Below are positions 35,110 to 43,922 of a stretch of 64,000 nucleotides of DNA, one piece after another; within the stretch, counting starts at the first letter, position 1, and every line of letters starts with the position of its first letter. Under the pieces are notes generated by a model, which was not told the origin of the DNA, ran no database searches, and worked only from the letters and a program-made list of their open reading frames with translations. Location of the stretch: positions 4,836,001 to 4,900,000 of the forward strand of contig NZ_CP027858.1 of NCBI RefSeq assembly GCF_005519465.1, given 5' to 3'. The translations under genes were made by a program, and so were the position numbers. This DNA comes from Streptomyces clavuligerus (GTDB lineage: Bacteria; Actinomycetota; Actinomycetes; Streptomycetales; Streptomycetaceae).

Positions 35110-36000
35110 ATGTCCACGGTCGATCCAGCCGCCGGCCGAAGTCGGCAGCGACCGGCCCGGAGCGGTCACGGGCGCCGACCGGGCGCCCGTACCGTGATCG
35201 GGCTGGTCGTGTACGGCGGAATCTGGACACTGCTCGGTGCCGGGATCGCCGCCCTGGCCCGGCCCCGTGTCGCCGAGCTGTGCCCCGCCGGTGGCACCGG
35301 CCCTCCGCAGTCGCCGCCCTGGCTGCTCTGGTGCCTCGTCGCCGTCCTGATCGCCGGTTCGCTGCTCGGCGTCGCGCTGCGCGCGGGGCTCATCGACCGG
35401 CTCGGGCTCAACCTCCAGTCCGCGCTGTCCTCGGCGCTCGTGAACGCGGGGCTCGCGGCGGGGTTCCTCCTCGGCGCCCGCGTCCTCTGGGAGACCCCGC
35501 CCCACCTGGGGTATCTGACGGACGAGAGCGGCGGGCGGGGCGACGCCTGGGGCATGGGCGCCTGGCTCGCCTGGACCTCGCAGTACTGGCTGCCCCTCAC
35601 CCTGCTGATCCTCGTCGCCCTGCGGGTCCTGGCGAGCCTCCGCTACGAGCGGGCCGAACGGCTCCGCGTCGCGCGGGCACGGGCCGTCGTCACCACGGGA
35701 CGCCGTACCAAGGGCGTGGTCATCGAGGCACGGGAGACCGGCATGGTGACCCGGGACCGGCCGCGCGCCCACTTCGTGGTGCGGTTCATCGACGAGACGG
35801 GGTCGCCCCGCTCCGTCACCAAGACCGCGCTCTTCCCCCGGACCGAGCTGCCGCGCCCCGGTGACCGGGCGGTCGTCTGGTACGACCCCGCCGCGTCCGG
35901 AGCGGACACCGTGATCGCGGTGGTGCTCGCCGACCCCGGCCGGCTCGGGGAACGGGACATGGCCGAAGCCCTCGACGTGGGCGGACTGGTGATCCACTGA
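35110..36000 (+). CDS. integral membrane protein with DUF3592-like soluble domain
   Basis: A 296-residue protein with four hydrophobic segments (about residues 30-50, 72-92, 110-130 and 160-180) followed by a basic RYERAERLRVARARA helix and a C-terminal beta domain (TTGRRTKGVVIEARE through VVWYDPA), similar to the soluble part of DUF3592 proteins. ATG 35110 lies after a GGGGGGTG run. It ends within 100 bp of the DUF2277 gene. Confidence 0.75.
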   Translation: MSTVDPAAGRSRQRPARSGHGRRPGARTVIGLVVYGGIWTLLGAGIAALARPRVAELCPAGGTGPPQSPPWLLWCLVAVLIAGSLLGVALRAGLIDRLGLNLQSALSSALVNAGLAAGFLLGARVLWETPPHLGYLTDESGGRGDAWGMGAWLAWTSQYWLPLTLLILVALRVLASLRYERAERLRVARARAVVTTGRRTKGVVIEARETGMVTRDRPRAHFVVRFIDETGSPRSVTKTALFPRTELPRPGDRAVVWYDPAASGADTVIAVVLADPGRLGERDMAEALDVGGLVIH

Positions 36001-36099
36001 GCCCGGCACCGGGTGCCCGGTACCCGGCGTCCCCCTCGGACGCCCCGGGTATCACGGAGGGCCTGGAACCGCCCCCGTCCCCGGAGGCACACTGAACAC

Positions 36100-36342
36100 A
36101 TGTGCCGCAGCATCAAGACGCTCCGCCCGCCCGTCCTCCCCGAAGAGGCCACCGAGGACGACATCCGGGCCGCCGCGCTCCAGTACGTCCGCAAGGTGTC
36201 CGGTTTCCGCGCGCCCGCCGCGCACAACCGCGAGGTCTTCGACCGGGCCGTGGACGACATCGCCGAGGCGACCCGTCGGCTCCTCGACGGTCTGGAGGTA
36301 CGGGGCGCCCACCGGGCCGCCTCGGTCACCCCCGCGGAATGA
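36100..36342 (+). CDS. DUF2277 family protein
   Basis: An 80-residue protein that begins MCRSIKTLRPP, the exact family N-terminus of DUF2277, with YVRKVSGFRAPA and IAEATRRLL further on. Function unknown; the family is small, soluble and widespread in actinomycetes. A GGAGG lies 12 bases before ATG 36100. Confidence 0.93.
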   Translation: MCRSIKTLRPPVLPEEATEDDIRAAALQYVRKVSGFRAPAAHNREVFDRAVDDIAEATRRLLDGLEVRGAHRAASVTPAE

Positions 36343-36437
36343 GCGTCACCCTCACCGAATGAGCGCTGGGCCCTGCCGGATGACCGTCGGGCCCACGGAA
36401 TGAGCGCCGGGCCCGACGAGCGGGCGCCGGGCGAACG

Positions 36438-37163
36438 TCAGGCGTCGGCGCAGGCCGGGCGGGGCGCTCCCGCGGACCCCGCCGGGGACACCGGCTGACC
36501 GGGCACGGACGCGGCGCCCGCGGGCACCTGGCGGCGGCGCATCACATACGCGGCCAGCGCCCCCGCGGCGAACAGCGCCAGCACCGACACCGCCGCGCCC
36601 GTCCAGCTCGCGCCGAGCCACTGGCCGCCGAAGTAGCCGAGCCCCACGCTGTAACAGGCCCAGACCACACCGGCCACGGCGGACCACGGCAGGAACTCCC
36701 GTACCGTGCGATGGGCGGCGCCCGCCCCCAGGGAGACCACCGAGCGCCCGGCCGGTGCGAAACGGGCGATCACCACCAGCGCGCCACCGCCCCGGCTGAG
36801 GGTCGTCCCCAGCTTGGCCTGGGCGCGGGTGAGTCTGCGCGAGCGCGCGATGGCGCGGTCGAACCGGTCCCCGCCGCGCCGTGCCAGCCGGTAGGCCACG
36901 AGATCGCCGACGACCGACGCGGTCGCCGCGCACAGGACCAGGATCAGCAGCGACGGCACTTCCTGCGCCACCGGCACCTTGCCCGCCGCGCCCGCGACCG
37001 CCACCGTTCCGGCCGTGGCCGTCCCGGCCGCCGCCGCGGTGGCAGCGGTGATCACCAGAACGCCGCTGGGCAGCACCGGCAGAAAGACGTCGAGCAGTAC
37101 GGAGACGGCGACCACCGCATAGATCCAGGGGCTGCTGGTCAGCGACCCCAGAGTCTCCAGCAC
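36438..37163 (-). CDS. DedA family membrane protein, second in window
   Basis: A 241-residue VTT-domain protein. It has VLLDVFLPVLPSGVLVI near the N-terminus, the conserved VIARFAPAGRSVVSLGAG segment (arginine-rich DedA motif) and a final membrane helix before a Pro/Ala tail. GTG 37163 has a GGGGAG nine bases upstream. Likely involved in lipid carrier or membrane-potential homeostasis. A long purine-rich tract lies directly upstream of its promoter region. Confidence 0.9.
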   Translation of the reverse strand: MLETLGSLTSSPWIYAVVAVSVLLDVFLPVLPSGVLVITAATAAAAGTATAGTVAVAGAAGKVPVAQEVPSLLILVLCAATASVVGDLVAYRLARRGGDRFDRAIARSRRLTRAQAKLGTTLSRGGGALVVIARFAPAGRSVVSLGAGAAHRTVREFLPWSAVAGVVWACYSVGLGYFGGQWLGASWTGAAVSVLALFAAGALAAYVMRRRQVPAGAASVPGQPVSPAGSAGAPRPACADA

Positions 37164-37343
37164 CTTTGTTTCTCCCCGTTTCGTGGCTTTGCCGCGACGT
37201 CAGGAGACGGTCGGTGTGGCGGCAGTATCAGCTGTACAGCGTACGCGGAACGCCTTCGATCGATCGCTCGGGGGCCAGTGATGTTGTGATCATCACTTCA
37301 GTCGCTGAATTCCCGCTTGAGCCGCTGGACGGGGGAGACGGGC

Positions 37344-37447
37344 GAAGAGGAAGAGGAAGAGGAGAGGGAGGGAAGCGGAGAACAAGGGAGGAGAAGAAGG
37401 GAGAAGAAGGGAGGAGGAGAGGGCGGGAAGAGGGCGGGGAGAGGGAA
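37344..37447 (+). repeat. 104-bp polypurine tract
   Basis: Of 104 bases on the plus strand only four are pyrimidines (37376, 37383, 37424, 37435). The tract is made of GAAGAGG/GGGAGGAG-type units. It lies between the DoxX terminator and the start of the second DedA gene and codes for nothing credible. Confidence 0.85.
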
Positions 37448-37467
37448 CGGGGGCGCGAGGGAACGGG

Positions 37468-37501
37468 AAGTGCCCGGCCCCCGCGGAGGGGCCGGGCACT
37501 T
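37468..37501 (-). terminator. DoxX gene terminator
   Basis: A 14-bp stem (37468-37481 with 37488-37501) and a six-base loop lie 29 bp after the DoxX stop. Confidence 0.8.
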
Positions 37502-37529
37502 GCGTGGGGGGACGGAACGGGTCCGGGGG

Positions 37530-37988
37530 TCAGGCAGGGACCGAGGTCCGCCGCGGCCGGGTGGTCTCCTGGCTCCGGGAGAAGAGCCGGTCCAGCGAGA
37601 GCCCGCCGGGGCCGGTGAAGACCAGCAGCAGGAAGGCCCAGCAGAAGATCGCGGACGCCTCGCCGTGGTTCTCCAGCGGGAAGAGGCCGTCGGCCTGGTG
37701 CTCCACGAAGTACGCGTACGCCATGGAGCCCGAGGCGATGAACGCGGCGCTGCGGGTGCCCACGCCCAGCATCACCAGACCGCCGCCGACGAGCTGGATC
37801 ACCGCCGCGTACCAGCCGGGCCAGGTGCCCGCGTCGACGGTGGCGCCGGTGCCGGCCATGCCGCCGAGGACGCCGAAGAGCGAGGCCGCGCCATGACAGG
37901 CGAAGAGGAAGCCGATGACGATACGGAAGAGCCCGATCACATAGGGCTGCGCCTGATCCAGTCTGCCGGGCAGGGAGGTGTTGGCCAT
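37530..37988 (-). CDS. DoxX family membrane protein
   Basis: A 152-residue four-helix membrane protein of the DoxX family (GLFRIVIGFLFACHGAASLF as the first helix, GGLVMLGVGTRSAAF as the core motif). In mycobacteria DoxX forms a membrane redox complex with SodA and SseA; here no partner gene is adjacent, so the role is open. ATG 37988. Confidence 0.92.
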   Translation of the reverse strand: MANTSLPGRLDQAQPYVIGLFRIVIGFLFACHGAASLFGVLGGMAGTGATVDAGTWPGWYAAVIQLVGGGLVMLGVGTRSAAFIASGSMAYAYFVEHQADGLFPLENHGEASAIFCWAFLLLVFTGPGGLSLDRLFSRSQETTRPRRTSVPA

Positions 37989-38165
37989 GACGGGACTCCA
38001 GGGGGTCGTGGGGGGAACCGAGAAAGTGCGGGAAGCGTGGGGCTTCCCGCGACTTCACGCTAGGAGGCTCCGAGTGTTACTTGCAAGTTCAACATTTGAT
38101 TCACAGGGGTTTCTCAGCGGAATCTCATCGTCCTCCCGGGGGTATGGCAGCTAATCCCGGGCAAA

Positions 38166-39884
38166 TCACCGGCCGGGGCCGCCCCTTGTCCCTGAGCCGT
38201 CCGGGGGCGGGGTGAGCGTTCGTTCGTCCACCGTCACCAGTCCCGTGCCCGGCGGCCCCACCTGCTCCAGCCGCAGCCGCGCGGAGCGCCCCCGCAGCGT
38301 CAGCGTCATGAGCTGGTTCCCGAACCATGGACCTCCCGTGCGCTCCCAGCGCACCGGTGGTCTCCCGGTACGGCCGTGCCGGGCCAGGGCCCGCCCCGCG
38401 AGCCTGGCCGCCGGGCTCCAGCCGAGGCGGAAGGCCCACCGGAGGGTGCGGGAGAGGGTGTTGTGCAGCGGGGAGCAGGTGAGCTGGACCACCCGGGCCT
38501 CGGGGCCGGTGCCCTCCGGCCACCGGGGCTCGGCGATATAGCCGTGGTGCACATCGCCGGAGAGGACGCAGACCGTGGCGGGCGCGCCGGGGCCGCCGCC
38601 CGCCCGGGCGATCAGCCGGGCCAGCCCGTCGAAGGAGCGGGGGAAGGCGGGCCAGTGCTCCAGGTCGAACCGCCGCCGCAGCCGCTCGCCCAGCCGGGCC
38701 CAGGGTCCGCCGGGGCCCCCGCGCTCGCCCCGGCAGAGGGCCGCGTCCCAGCTCTCCAGCTCATGGGCGAGGGGCGGCAGCAGCCAGGGCAGCGAGGTGG
38801 CGACGAGGAGATGGTCGTACGCGCCGCGTGCCGCCGGGGTCTGCTCGTCCAGCCAGCGGGACTGGGCCGGGCCCAGGATCGAGCGGCGGCGCTCGTCGGC
38901 CAGGGAGCGGCCCGCCCGGGTGTCGAGCATCAGCAGCCGGGTGCGGCCGAAGTCGCGGCGGAAGCTCCAGCGCACGGAGTCCGGGTCGGTCTCGGCCCGT
39001 TCGGCGAAGGTGCGCAGCGCCGCCGTGCCGTCGGGGGCGGCGCGCACGGCGGCGAGGAGCGGGTCCGTCCCCAGTTCGGCGGGGGAGAGGTTGCCGAGGT
39101 GCTGGTGGACCCAGTACGACATCAGCGCGCCCACCGCCCGCTTGTGCCACCAGGGGGTGGCCCGCATCCCGGCCACCCAGGACGCGCTGGTGTTCCAGTC
39201 GTCGATCACGTCGTGATCGTCGAAGATCATGACGCTCGGCACGGTCGACAGCAGCCAGCGCACCCCCGGCTCCCCCCAGGACTCCTCGTACAGCCGGGTG
39301 TACTCCTCGTAGTCCCGTACCTGGGGGCCCGGCGGCTCGCGCAGATCGCGGCGGGCGGCCAGCCAGGAGCGGGTGGCGGGGGAGACCTCGTCCGCGTACA
39401 CCTGGTCGCCGAGGAGCAGCAGGACATCGGGGCGGGCGGCGCCGGGGTCGGCGGCGAGGCGGAGCGCGAGGGCGCCGAGGGCGTCGGGGCCGAGGGCGTC
39501 CTGCCCGTCGCGCCCGTCGCCGACCGGGTGCGGGGCCTGGCGGCAGGAGCCGAAGGCGACCGTGACGCCGGGCGCGGGCACGGGGGGTGCGGTGATCGTG
39601 GATGGTGGGAAGCGGAAGTCGGGTGGCGGCCAGACCCGATGGCCGTCGAGCAGTACCTCGTACGTCGTTGTGCTGCCGGGACGCAGTCCGCCGACCGGGA
39701 CGACGGCATAGTGGCGGGCCGCGATCCGGAAGGTGGTGGCGGAGCCGTGGGCGCCGTTCGCGCAGGGGATCTCGACGGTGCAGTGCCGGTCGGTCTCGAC
39801 CCAGACGGTCGCCGTGGTCCCGGTCTCCCAGTCGATGTGGCGCAGCAGCGGCCCCAGGCGCAGTCCGGCCGTGGCGGCTCTCAT
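38166..39884 (-). CDS. PhoD-like metallophosphatase
   Basis: A 572-residue protein of the alkaline phosphatase D family. An N-terminal fibronectin-like domain (ATVWVETDRHCTVEI) is followed by the calcineurin-like core: FGSCRQ, LLLGDQVYADE, MIFDDHDVIDDWN and later VLSGDVHHGYI, which supply the metal ligands. No Tat or Sec signal is visible, so it seems cytoplasmic, unlike classical secreted PhoD. ATG 39884 has a GGAGGAG site. Substrate unknown. The long open frame upstream to 40472 is an artefact. Confidence 0.9.
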   Translation of the reverse strand: MRAATAGLRLGPLLRHIDWETGTTATVWVETDRHCTVEIPCANGAHGSATTFRIAARHYAVVPVGGLRPGSTTTYEVLLDGHRVWPPPDFRFPPSTITAPPVPAPGVTVAFGSCRQAPHPVGDGRDGQDALGPDALGALALRLAADPGAARPDVLLLLGDQVYADEVSPATRSWLAARRDLREPPGPQVRDYEEYTRLYEESWGEPGVRWLLSTVPSVMIFDDHDVIDDWNTSASWVAGMRATPWWHKRAVGALMSYWVHQHLGNLSPAELGTDPLLAAVRAAPDGTAALRTFAERAETDPDSVRWSFRRDFGRTRLLMLDTRAGRSLADERRRSILGPAQSRWLDEQTPAARGAYDHLLVATSLPWLLPPLAHELESWDAALCRGERGGPGGPWARLGERLRRRFDLEHWPAFPRSFDGLARLIARAGGGPGAPATVCVLSGDVHHGYIAEPRWPEGTGPEARVVQLTCSPLHNTLSRTLRWAFRLGWSPAARLAGRALARHGRTGRPPVRWERTGGPWFGNQLMTLTLRGRSARLRLEQVGPPGTGLVTVDERTLTPPPDGSGTRGGPGR

Positions 39885-40111
39885 TCCGTGTGCTCCTCCC
39901 CGTCCCCCCGGCCCGCCCCGCCCTGTCCGGTCCCGTTCCGTACGGTCCCGTTCCGTTCCGGAAGGTCTGGGGGGTCCCGTCGTTCCGGGAGGTCTCGCCC
40001 TCCGTCGTTCCGTACCGTACGGACGACACGGGGGCGGTACGGGTACCCGCGGCGCGTCGGCGTGGCGCCCGCCCCTCCGGGGGGCGTGCGCCGGGGCCGG
40101 ACGGGGGCGGG

Positions 40112-40777
40112 TCAGCAGCCGTTCAGGGTGCTTTGCAGGGTGTTCTTCTCGGCGCTGTCGACGGTCAGCCCGTAGTAGTGCTTCGTGTGCACCCACATCC
40201 GGACATAGGTGCAGATGTACGAGGTGCGTGACGGCAGCCACTCGGCCGGGTCCTTGTCGCCCTTGGCCTGGTTGACGTTGTCGGTGACGGCGATGAGCTG
40301 GGGGCGGGTGAGATCGTTGGCGAAACCCTGCCGCTGGGCGGTGGTCCAGCGGTTGGCGCCGGAGCGCCACGCCTCGGCCAGCGGGACGAGGTGGTCGATG
40401 TCCAGGTCGGACGCGGCGGTCCAGGTGGCTCCGTCGTACTCGGAGAACCAACGGCCGCTGACGGCGGCGCAACTGGAGTTCTGGACGACGTCGACGCCGT
40501 CCCGCTTGAGAACGACCTCACGGGTGTTGCAGGCGCCGTACTGGGTGCTCCAGTGCGGGAAGAGATCACGGCTGTAGCCGCTGGAGGAGCCCTCGGCCGC
40601 CACGGTGAGCTGTCCGAGATAGGCGCGTGCGGTGGCCGCGTCGACCGGGGTGGGTGGGGCCGCCTGGGCGGCGGGCGCGGTGGCGAGCAGCCCGGTGACG
40701 GCGAGGGCGGTGGCGAGGGCGGCGGTGGTGGTCGCGGCGGCGGTTCGACGGCTGGGGCGCGCGGGGCGGCCGGGCAT
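40112..40777 (-). CDS. secreted HNH endonuclease family protein (GmrSD/DUF1524-like)
   Basis: A 221-residue secreted protein. The signal peptide covers residues 1-40 with an AAQAAP cleavage region. The mature part has the HNH core DLDIDHLVPLAEAW, then the Asn/His elements in NDLTRPQLIAVTDNVNQAKG and a C-terminal CxYxxxWxxxKxxY-like end. Four cysteines probably form disulphides. Such proteins are presumed extracellular nucleases that scavenge or damage DNA. GAGGAG lies five bases before ATG 40777. There is no immunity-like gene next to it. Confidence 0.9.
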   Translation of the reverse strand: MPGRPARPSRRTAAATTTAALATALAVTGLLATAPAAQAAPPTPVDAATARAYLGQLTVAAEGSSSGYSRDLFPHWSTQYGACNTREVVLKRDGVDVVQNSSCAAVSGRWFSEYDGATWTAASDLDIDHLVPLAEAWRSGANRWTTAQRQGFANDLTRPQLIAVTDNVNQAKGDKDPAEWLPSRTSYICTYVRMWVHTKHYYGLTVDSAEKNTLQSTLNGC

Positions 40778-41029
40778 GCGAACTCCTCGGGGGTGGGGGG
40801 AGGGGTGAGCTGACGGGCCGACAGGCCCACGGGCGCCGTTCGGCGGTGGTGCGGAGGCGCGGTGGTGCCGTCGGCTCCCGCGAGGGTGACGACACGGCGG
40901 CGCGGCGATGTCGGCCGGAACCAGCGTGACGTCATGAACACGACAGGGCAAGTGTTCTGAGGGATCGACACCTTCGCGTGACCGTTCGGCGTAGTGAACT
41001 CCGGCGCACGCGCGGCGTAGGGTTGCCGG

Positions 41030-41770
41030 GTGCTCCTCACGGTGAACGTCGCGTTCGGGGTGGTGCTCGCCGTACTGCTGCTCGCGGCGGCCGTGACGGC
41101 GGCCCTCACCCATCTCGGACGGGGACGGGAGATCCTGGTCGCCGGCGTGCGCGCGGCGGCGCAGCTCGGCGCGGTCTCCCTGGTCATCGGGTGGGTGGTC
41201 CGCTATCTGCCCGCGCTCGTCGGCTTCGTCCTGCTGATGTACGCGGTGGCGGTGTGGACGGCCGGGCGCCGGATCACCCCCCGGGGCCCGTGGTGGTGGG
41301 CGGGGGTGCCCATCGCGGCGGGGGTGCTTCCCGTGCTGGCGGTCGTGCTGCTGACCGGGATCGTCCCGCCGACGGGGATCGCGCTGGTCCCGGTCGCCGG
41401 GATCTTCATCGGCGGGGCGCTCACCGCGACCGTGCTCGCCGGGCGGCGGGCCCTCGACGAACTGCGGACCCGGCACGGAGAGGTGGAGGCGGGGCTCGCC
41501 CTCGGGCTGCTCGACCGCGACGCCCGGCTGGAGGTCGCCCGCGTCTCGGCGTCGGACGCGCTGCTCCCCGGGCTCGACCAGACCAGGACCGTGGGGCTCG
41601 TCACCCTGCCGGGGGCGTTCGTCGGCATGCTGCTCGGCGGTGCCTCACCGCTGCGGGCGGGCGCGGTGCAGCTCTTCGTTCTGGTGGGGCTGATGGCGGT
41701 GCAGGTGGTCGCGGTCGCGGTGACGCTGGAGCTGGTGGCCCGGGGGCGGCTGCACCGCCGCGGGGAGTGA
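41030..41770 (+). CDS. FetB-like ABC transporter permease (UPF0014)
   Basis: A 246-residue permease with seven hydrophobic segments, beginning with LLAAAVTAALTHLGRGREIL and containing the family hallmark GIALVPVAGIFIGGALTA and KTVGL-like TRTVGLVTLPGAFVGMLLGG. FetA/FetB-type systems export iron or protect from oxidative stress. No ATPase gene is adjacent. GTG 41030. It is followed by a 52-bp tandem repeat and then by a manganese riboswitch. Confidence 0.88.
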   Translation: MLLTVNVAFGVVLAVLLLAAAVTAALTHLGRGREILVAGVRAAAQLGAVSLVIGWVVRYLPALVGFVLLMYAVAVWTAGRRITPRGPWWWAGVPIAAGVLPVLAVVLLTGIVPPTGIALVPVAGIFIGGALTATVLAGRRALDELRTRHGEVEAGLALGLLDRDARLEVARVSASDALLPGLDQTRTVGLVTLPGAFVGMLLGGASPLRAGAVQLFVLVGLMAVQVVAVAVTLELVARGRLHRRGE

Positions 41771-41772
41771 GA

Positions 41773-41876
41773 CCCCCGCGCGGCCGGGCGCGTCCCCGTA
41801 CCCGCTGTCGCCGCCCTGCCGGTACCCCCGCGCGGCCGGGCGCGCCCCCGTACCCGCCGTCGCCGCCCCGCCGGTA
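41773..41876 (+). repeat. 52-bp tandem duplication
   Basis: Two adjacent copies of a 52-bp unit starting CCCCCGCGCGGCCGGGCGCG (41773 and 41825) with a few substitutions, followed by a partial third copy. It is non-coding and lies between the FetB gene and the riboswitch. Confidence 0.8.
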
Positions 41877-41975
41877 CCTCCGCGCATCCCCGCGCGCCCC
41901 CGTGCTTCCGCGCGCGTCCCCGTCCGGGCGCGGGCACCGTGGGCCGGGCGCCCGTACCGTACCCTGGACGGAGCA

Positions 41976-42132
41976 GAAGGGGAGTAGCTCTTCGCCGGAA
42001 CGTCGACATACTGCCGGGCCCGTGCCCGGCCGGCGCCCGGAGGCTGCCTCGGATCGGGTCCTGACCCGTCCGAAGCCGCCAGCGAGACCTTCGGCCGCAG
42101 TGTCCATCGACGCTGCCGTGCCGAAGCGACCC
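41976..42132 (+). promoter_or_regulatory. yybP-ykoY manganese riboswitch
   Basis: The leader of the TMEM165 gene starts with the family's hallmark AGAAGGGGAGTAGCTC and closes with GCCGAAGCGACCCC after a stem containing CGAAGCCGCCAGCGAGACC. This is the paired GGGGAGUAGC / GAC-closing arrangement of the Mn2+-sensing yybP-ykoY RNA. A T6 run follows at once. It should switch on the Mn exporter when manganese is high. Confidence 0.85.
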
Positions 42133-42186
42133 CTTTTTTCGCAGGTCTCTCGGTGCGGGCAGCCCGACCGATAGAGGAATCCACAC

Positions 42187-42771
42187 GTGATCAGCTTCAC
42201 CGTCATGGCGATCACCTTCGGCGTCGTCTTTCTCGCCGAGCTCCCCGACAAGACCGCGCTCGCCGGTCTGATGCTGGGCACCCGCTACCGGGCGTCCTAT
42301 GTCTTCGCCGGTGTCGCCGCCGCCTTCGCGGTGCATGTGGCACTGGCGATCGCGGCGGGCAGTGTGCTCACCCTGCTGCCGCACCGGCTGGTGCAGGCGG
42401 TCGTGGGCGTGCTCTTCCTCGCGGGCGCGCTCGTCCTGCTCCTCCGCAAGCACGACGACGACGGCGGGAACATCAAGGCGCCCGAGGACCAGTCGTTCTG
42501 GAAGGTCTCCGGGGCGGGCTTCATGCTGATCCTGGTCGCCGAGTTCGGCGATCTCACCCAGATCATGACCGCGAACCTGGCCGCCCGCTACGACAACCCG
42601 ATCTCCGTGGGCCTCGGCGCGGTGCTGGCGCTGTGGGCGGTCGCGGGCATCGGCATCCTCGGCGGCAAGACGCTGATGAAGTACGTGCCGCTGAAGCTGA
42701 TCACCAAGGTCGCGGCCGGTCTGATGCTGGCCCTGGCCGGATTCAGCCTGTACGAGGCGATCACGGGCTGA
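42187..42771 (+). CDS. TMEM165/GDT1 family manganese exporter
   Basis: A 194-residue membrane protein with six hydrophobic segments and the two E-x-G-D-[KR]-[ST]-type motifs of the UPF0016/GDT1 family, here FLAELPDKTALAG (residues 17-29) and LVAEFGDLTQIM (about 118-129). The family exports Mn2+ or exchanges Ca2+/Mn2+ for protons. The riboswitch upstream supports a manganese role. GTG 42187 starts after the leader. Confidence 0.93.
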   Translation: MISFTVMAITFGVVFLAELPDKTALAGLMLGTRYRASYVFAGVAAAFAVHVALAIAAGSVLTLLPHRLVQAVVGVLFLAGALVLLLRKHDDDGGNIKAPEDQSFWKVSGAGFMLILVAEFGDLTQIMTANLAARYDNPISVGLGAVLALWAVAGIGILGGKTLMKYVPLKLITKVAAGLMLALAGFSLYEAITG

Positions 42772-42897
42772 GTCCGGCGGACCGCCGTCGCCGCCCGGTC
42801 CCGTCGAGGGGGCCGGGCGGCGCGGACCGCCGGGCGGGCCCGCGCGGACTGCCGGGCGACGACGGTGCGGACCGCCGGACGGCGGTGGCGCGGACCG

Positions 42898-43614
42898 TCA
42901 GACGGCGGCGGCGCTCCGGCGGCGGCTCAGCCGGACGTGTCCGTCCGGAGTCACGGCCACGTCGAGCGCGTCCAGGTCCGGGACGGCGAGGTCGGGCGAG
43001 AGACCGGCGGCCCGGGGCCCGATGCCCACGGTGAGGCACCCGGCGGCACGCGCCGCCGCGAGGCCGGCCTCCGAGTCCTCGAAGGCGACGCACTCCGCCG
43101 GGGCGAAGCCCAGCTCGGCCGCGCCCTTGAGGAAGCCCTCCGGGTCCGGCTTGCTCGCGCCCACCGACTCCGCCGTGATCCGCACGAGGGGCAGCGGCAG
43201 CCCGGCGGCCCCCATCCGGGCCCGGGCCAGCGCCTCGTCCGCCGAGGTCACCAGGGCGTGCGGCACCCGGGCGACCGCCGCAAGGAACTCCGGCGCGCCC
43301 GGTATCGGCACCACTCCGGCCACATCGGCCGTCTCGCGCGCCAGCATCACCGCGTTCTCCGCGTGGTTGCGCTCCATCGGCCGCTCCGGCAGCAGCGCGG
43401 CCATCGTCGCCCACCCCTGGCGGCCGTGGACGACCTTCAGGGCCTCGTCGGGGTCGAGCCCCTGCTCCGTCGCCCACTCCCGCCAGAGCCGTTCCACCAC
43501 CGCGTCCGAGTTGACGAGCGTGCCGTCCATGTCGAGCAGCAGCGCGCGGCCGACGAGGACGGCGGCGGTGTCCGGCTGAGTGGTGGTGTCCGGCTGGGCG
43601 GTGGTGTTCGGCAT
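42898..43614 (-). CDS. HAD-IA family phosphatase
   Basis: A 238-residue HAD hydrolase with motif I LLLDMDGTLVNSD, motif II VTSADEAL, the lysine SKPDPEGF and motif IV VAFEDSEAG, closest to sugar-phosphatase or phosphoglycolate-phosphatase-like proteins. The N-terminus holds a doubled TTQPDT phrase. ATG 43614 has GGAG six bases upstream. Substrate unknown. Confidence 0.9.
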   Translation of the reverse strand: MPNTTAQPDTTTQPDTAAVLVGRALLLDMDGTLVNSDAVVERLWREWATEQGLDPDEALKVVHGRQGWATMAALLPERPMERNHAENAVMLARETADVAGVVPIPGAPEFLAAVARVPHALVTSADEALARARMGAAGLPLPLVRITAESVGASKPDPEGFLKGAAELGFAPAECVAFEDSEAGLAAARAAGCLTVGIGPRAAGLSPDLAVPDLDALDVAVTPDGHVRLSRRRSAAAV

Positions 43615-43672
43615 GTGGTGCTCCGTACTCCCGAGGGCTCCGGGACGCACACGGGGGTCCCAGAGGCAGAAC

Positions 43673-43713
43673 AGCCCCGTCCGCCGGTCAGGGGAGCGGA
43701 CGGGGCTTTGTTT
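43673..43713 (+). terminator. hairpin with T-rich tail
   Basis: An 11-bp perfect stem (43673-43683 with 43697-43707) followed by TTGTTT on the plus strand. It may stop plus-strand read-through from the TMEM165 gene, or attenuate the HAD transcript read the other way. Confidence 0.6.
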
Positions 43714-43922
43714 CCCAACGATACAAAACCGCAGGTCCAGCCGCCACCTCCACCCGGTGGCGGAGCCGCCGCACCCGGTCGTCGAGCCCTCGCGCACGGG
43801 CCGTCCGCGCCACCGCTCAGCAGGCCGGACCCGCCCGTACCGCACAGGATGGAGGGAACGCGCCCCGGGCGGACACGGACCCCCGGGGCGAGGAGCGGCG
43901 CAGGGCCCCCGAGGAGAGGCGC

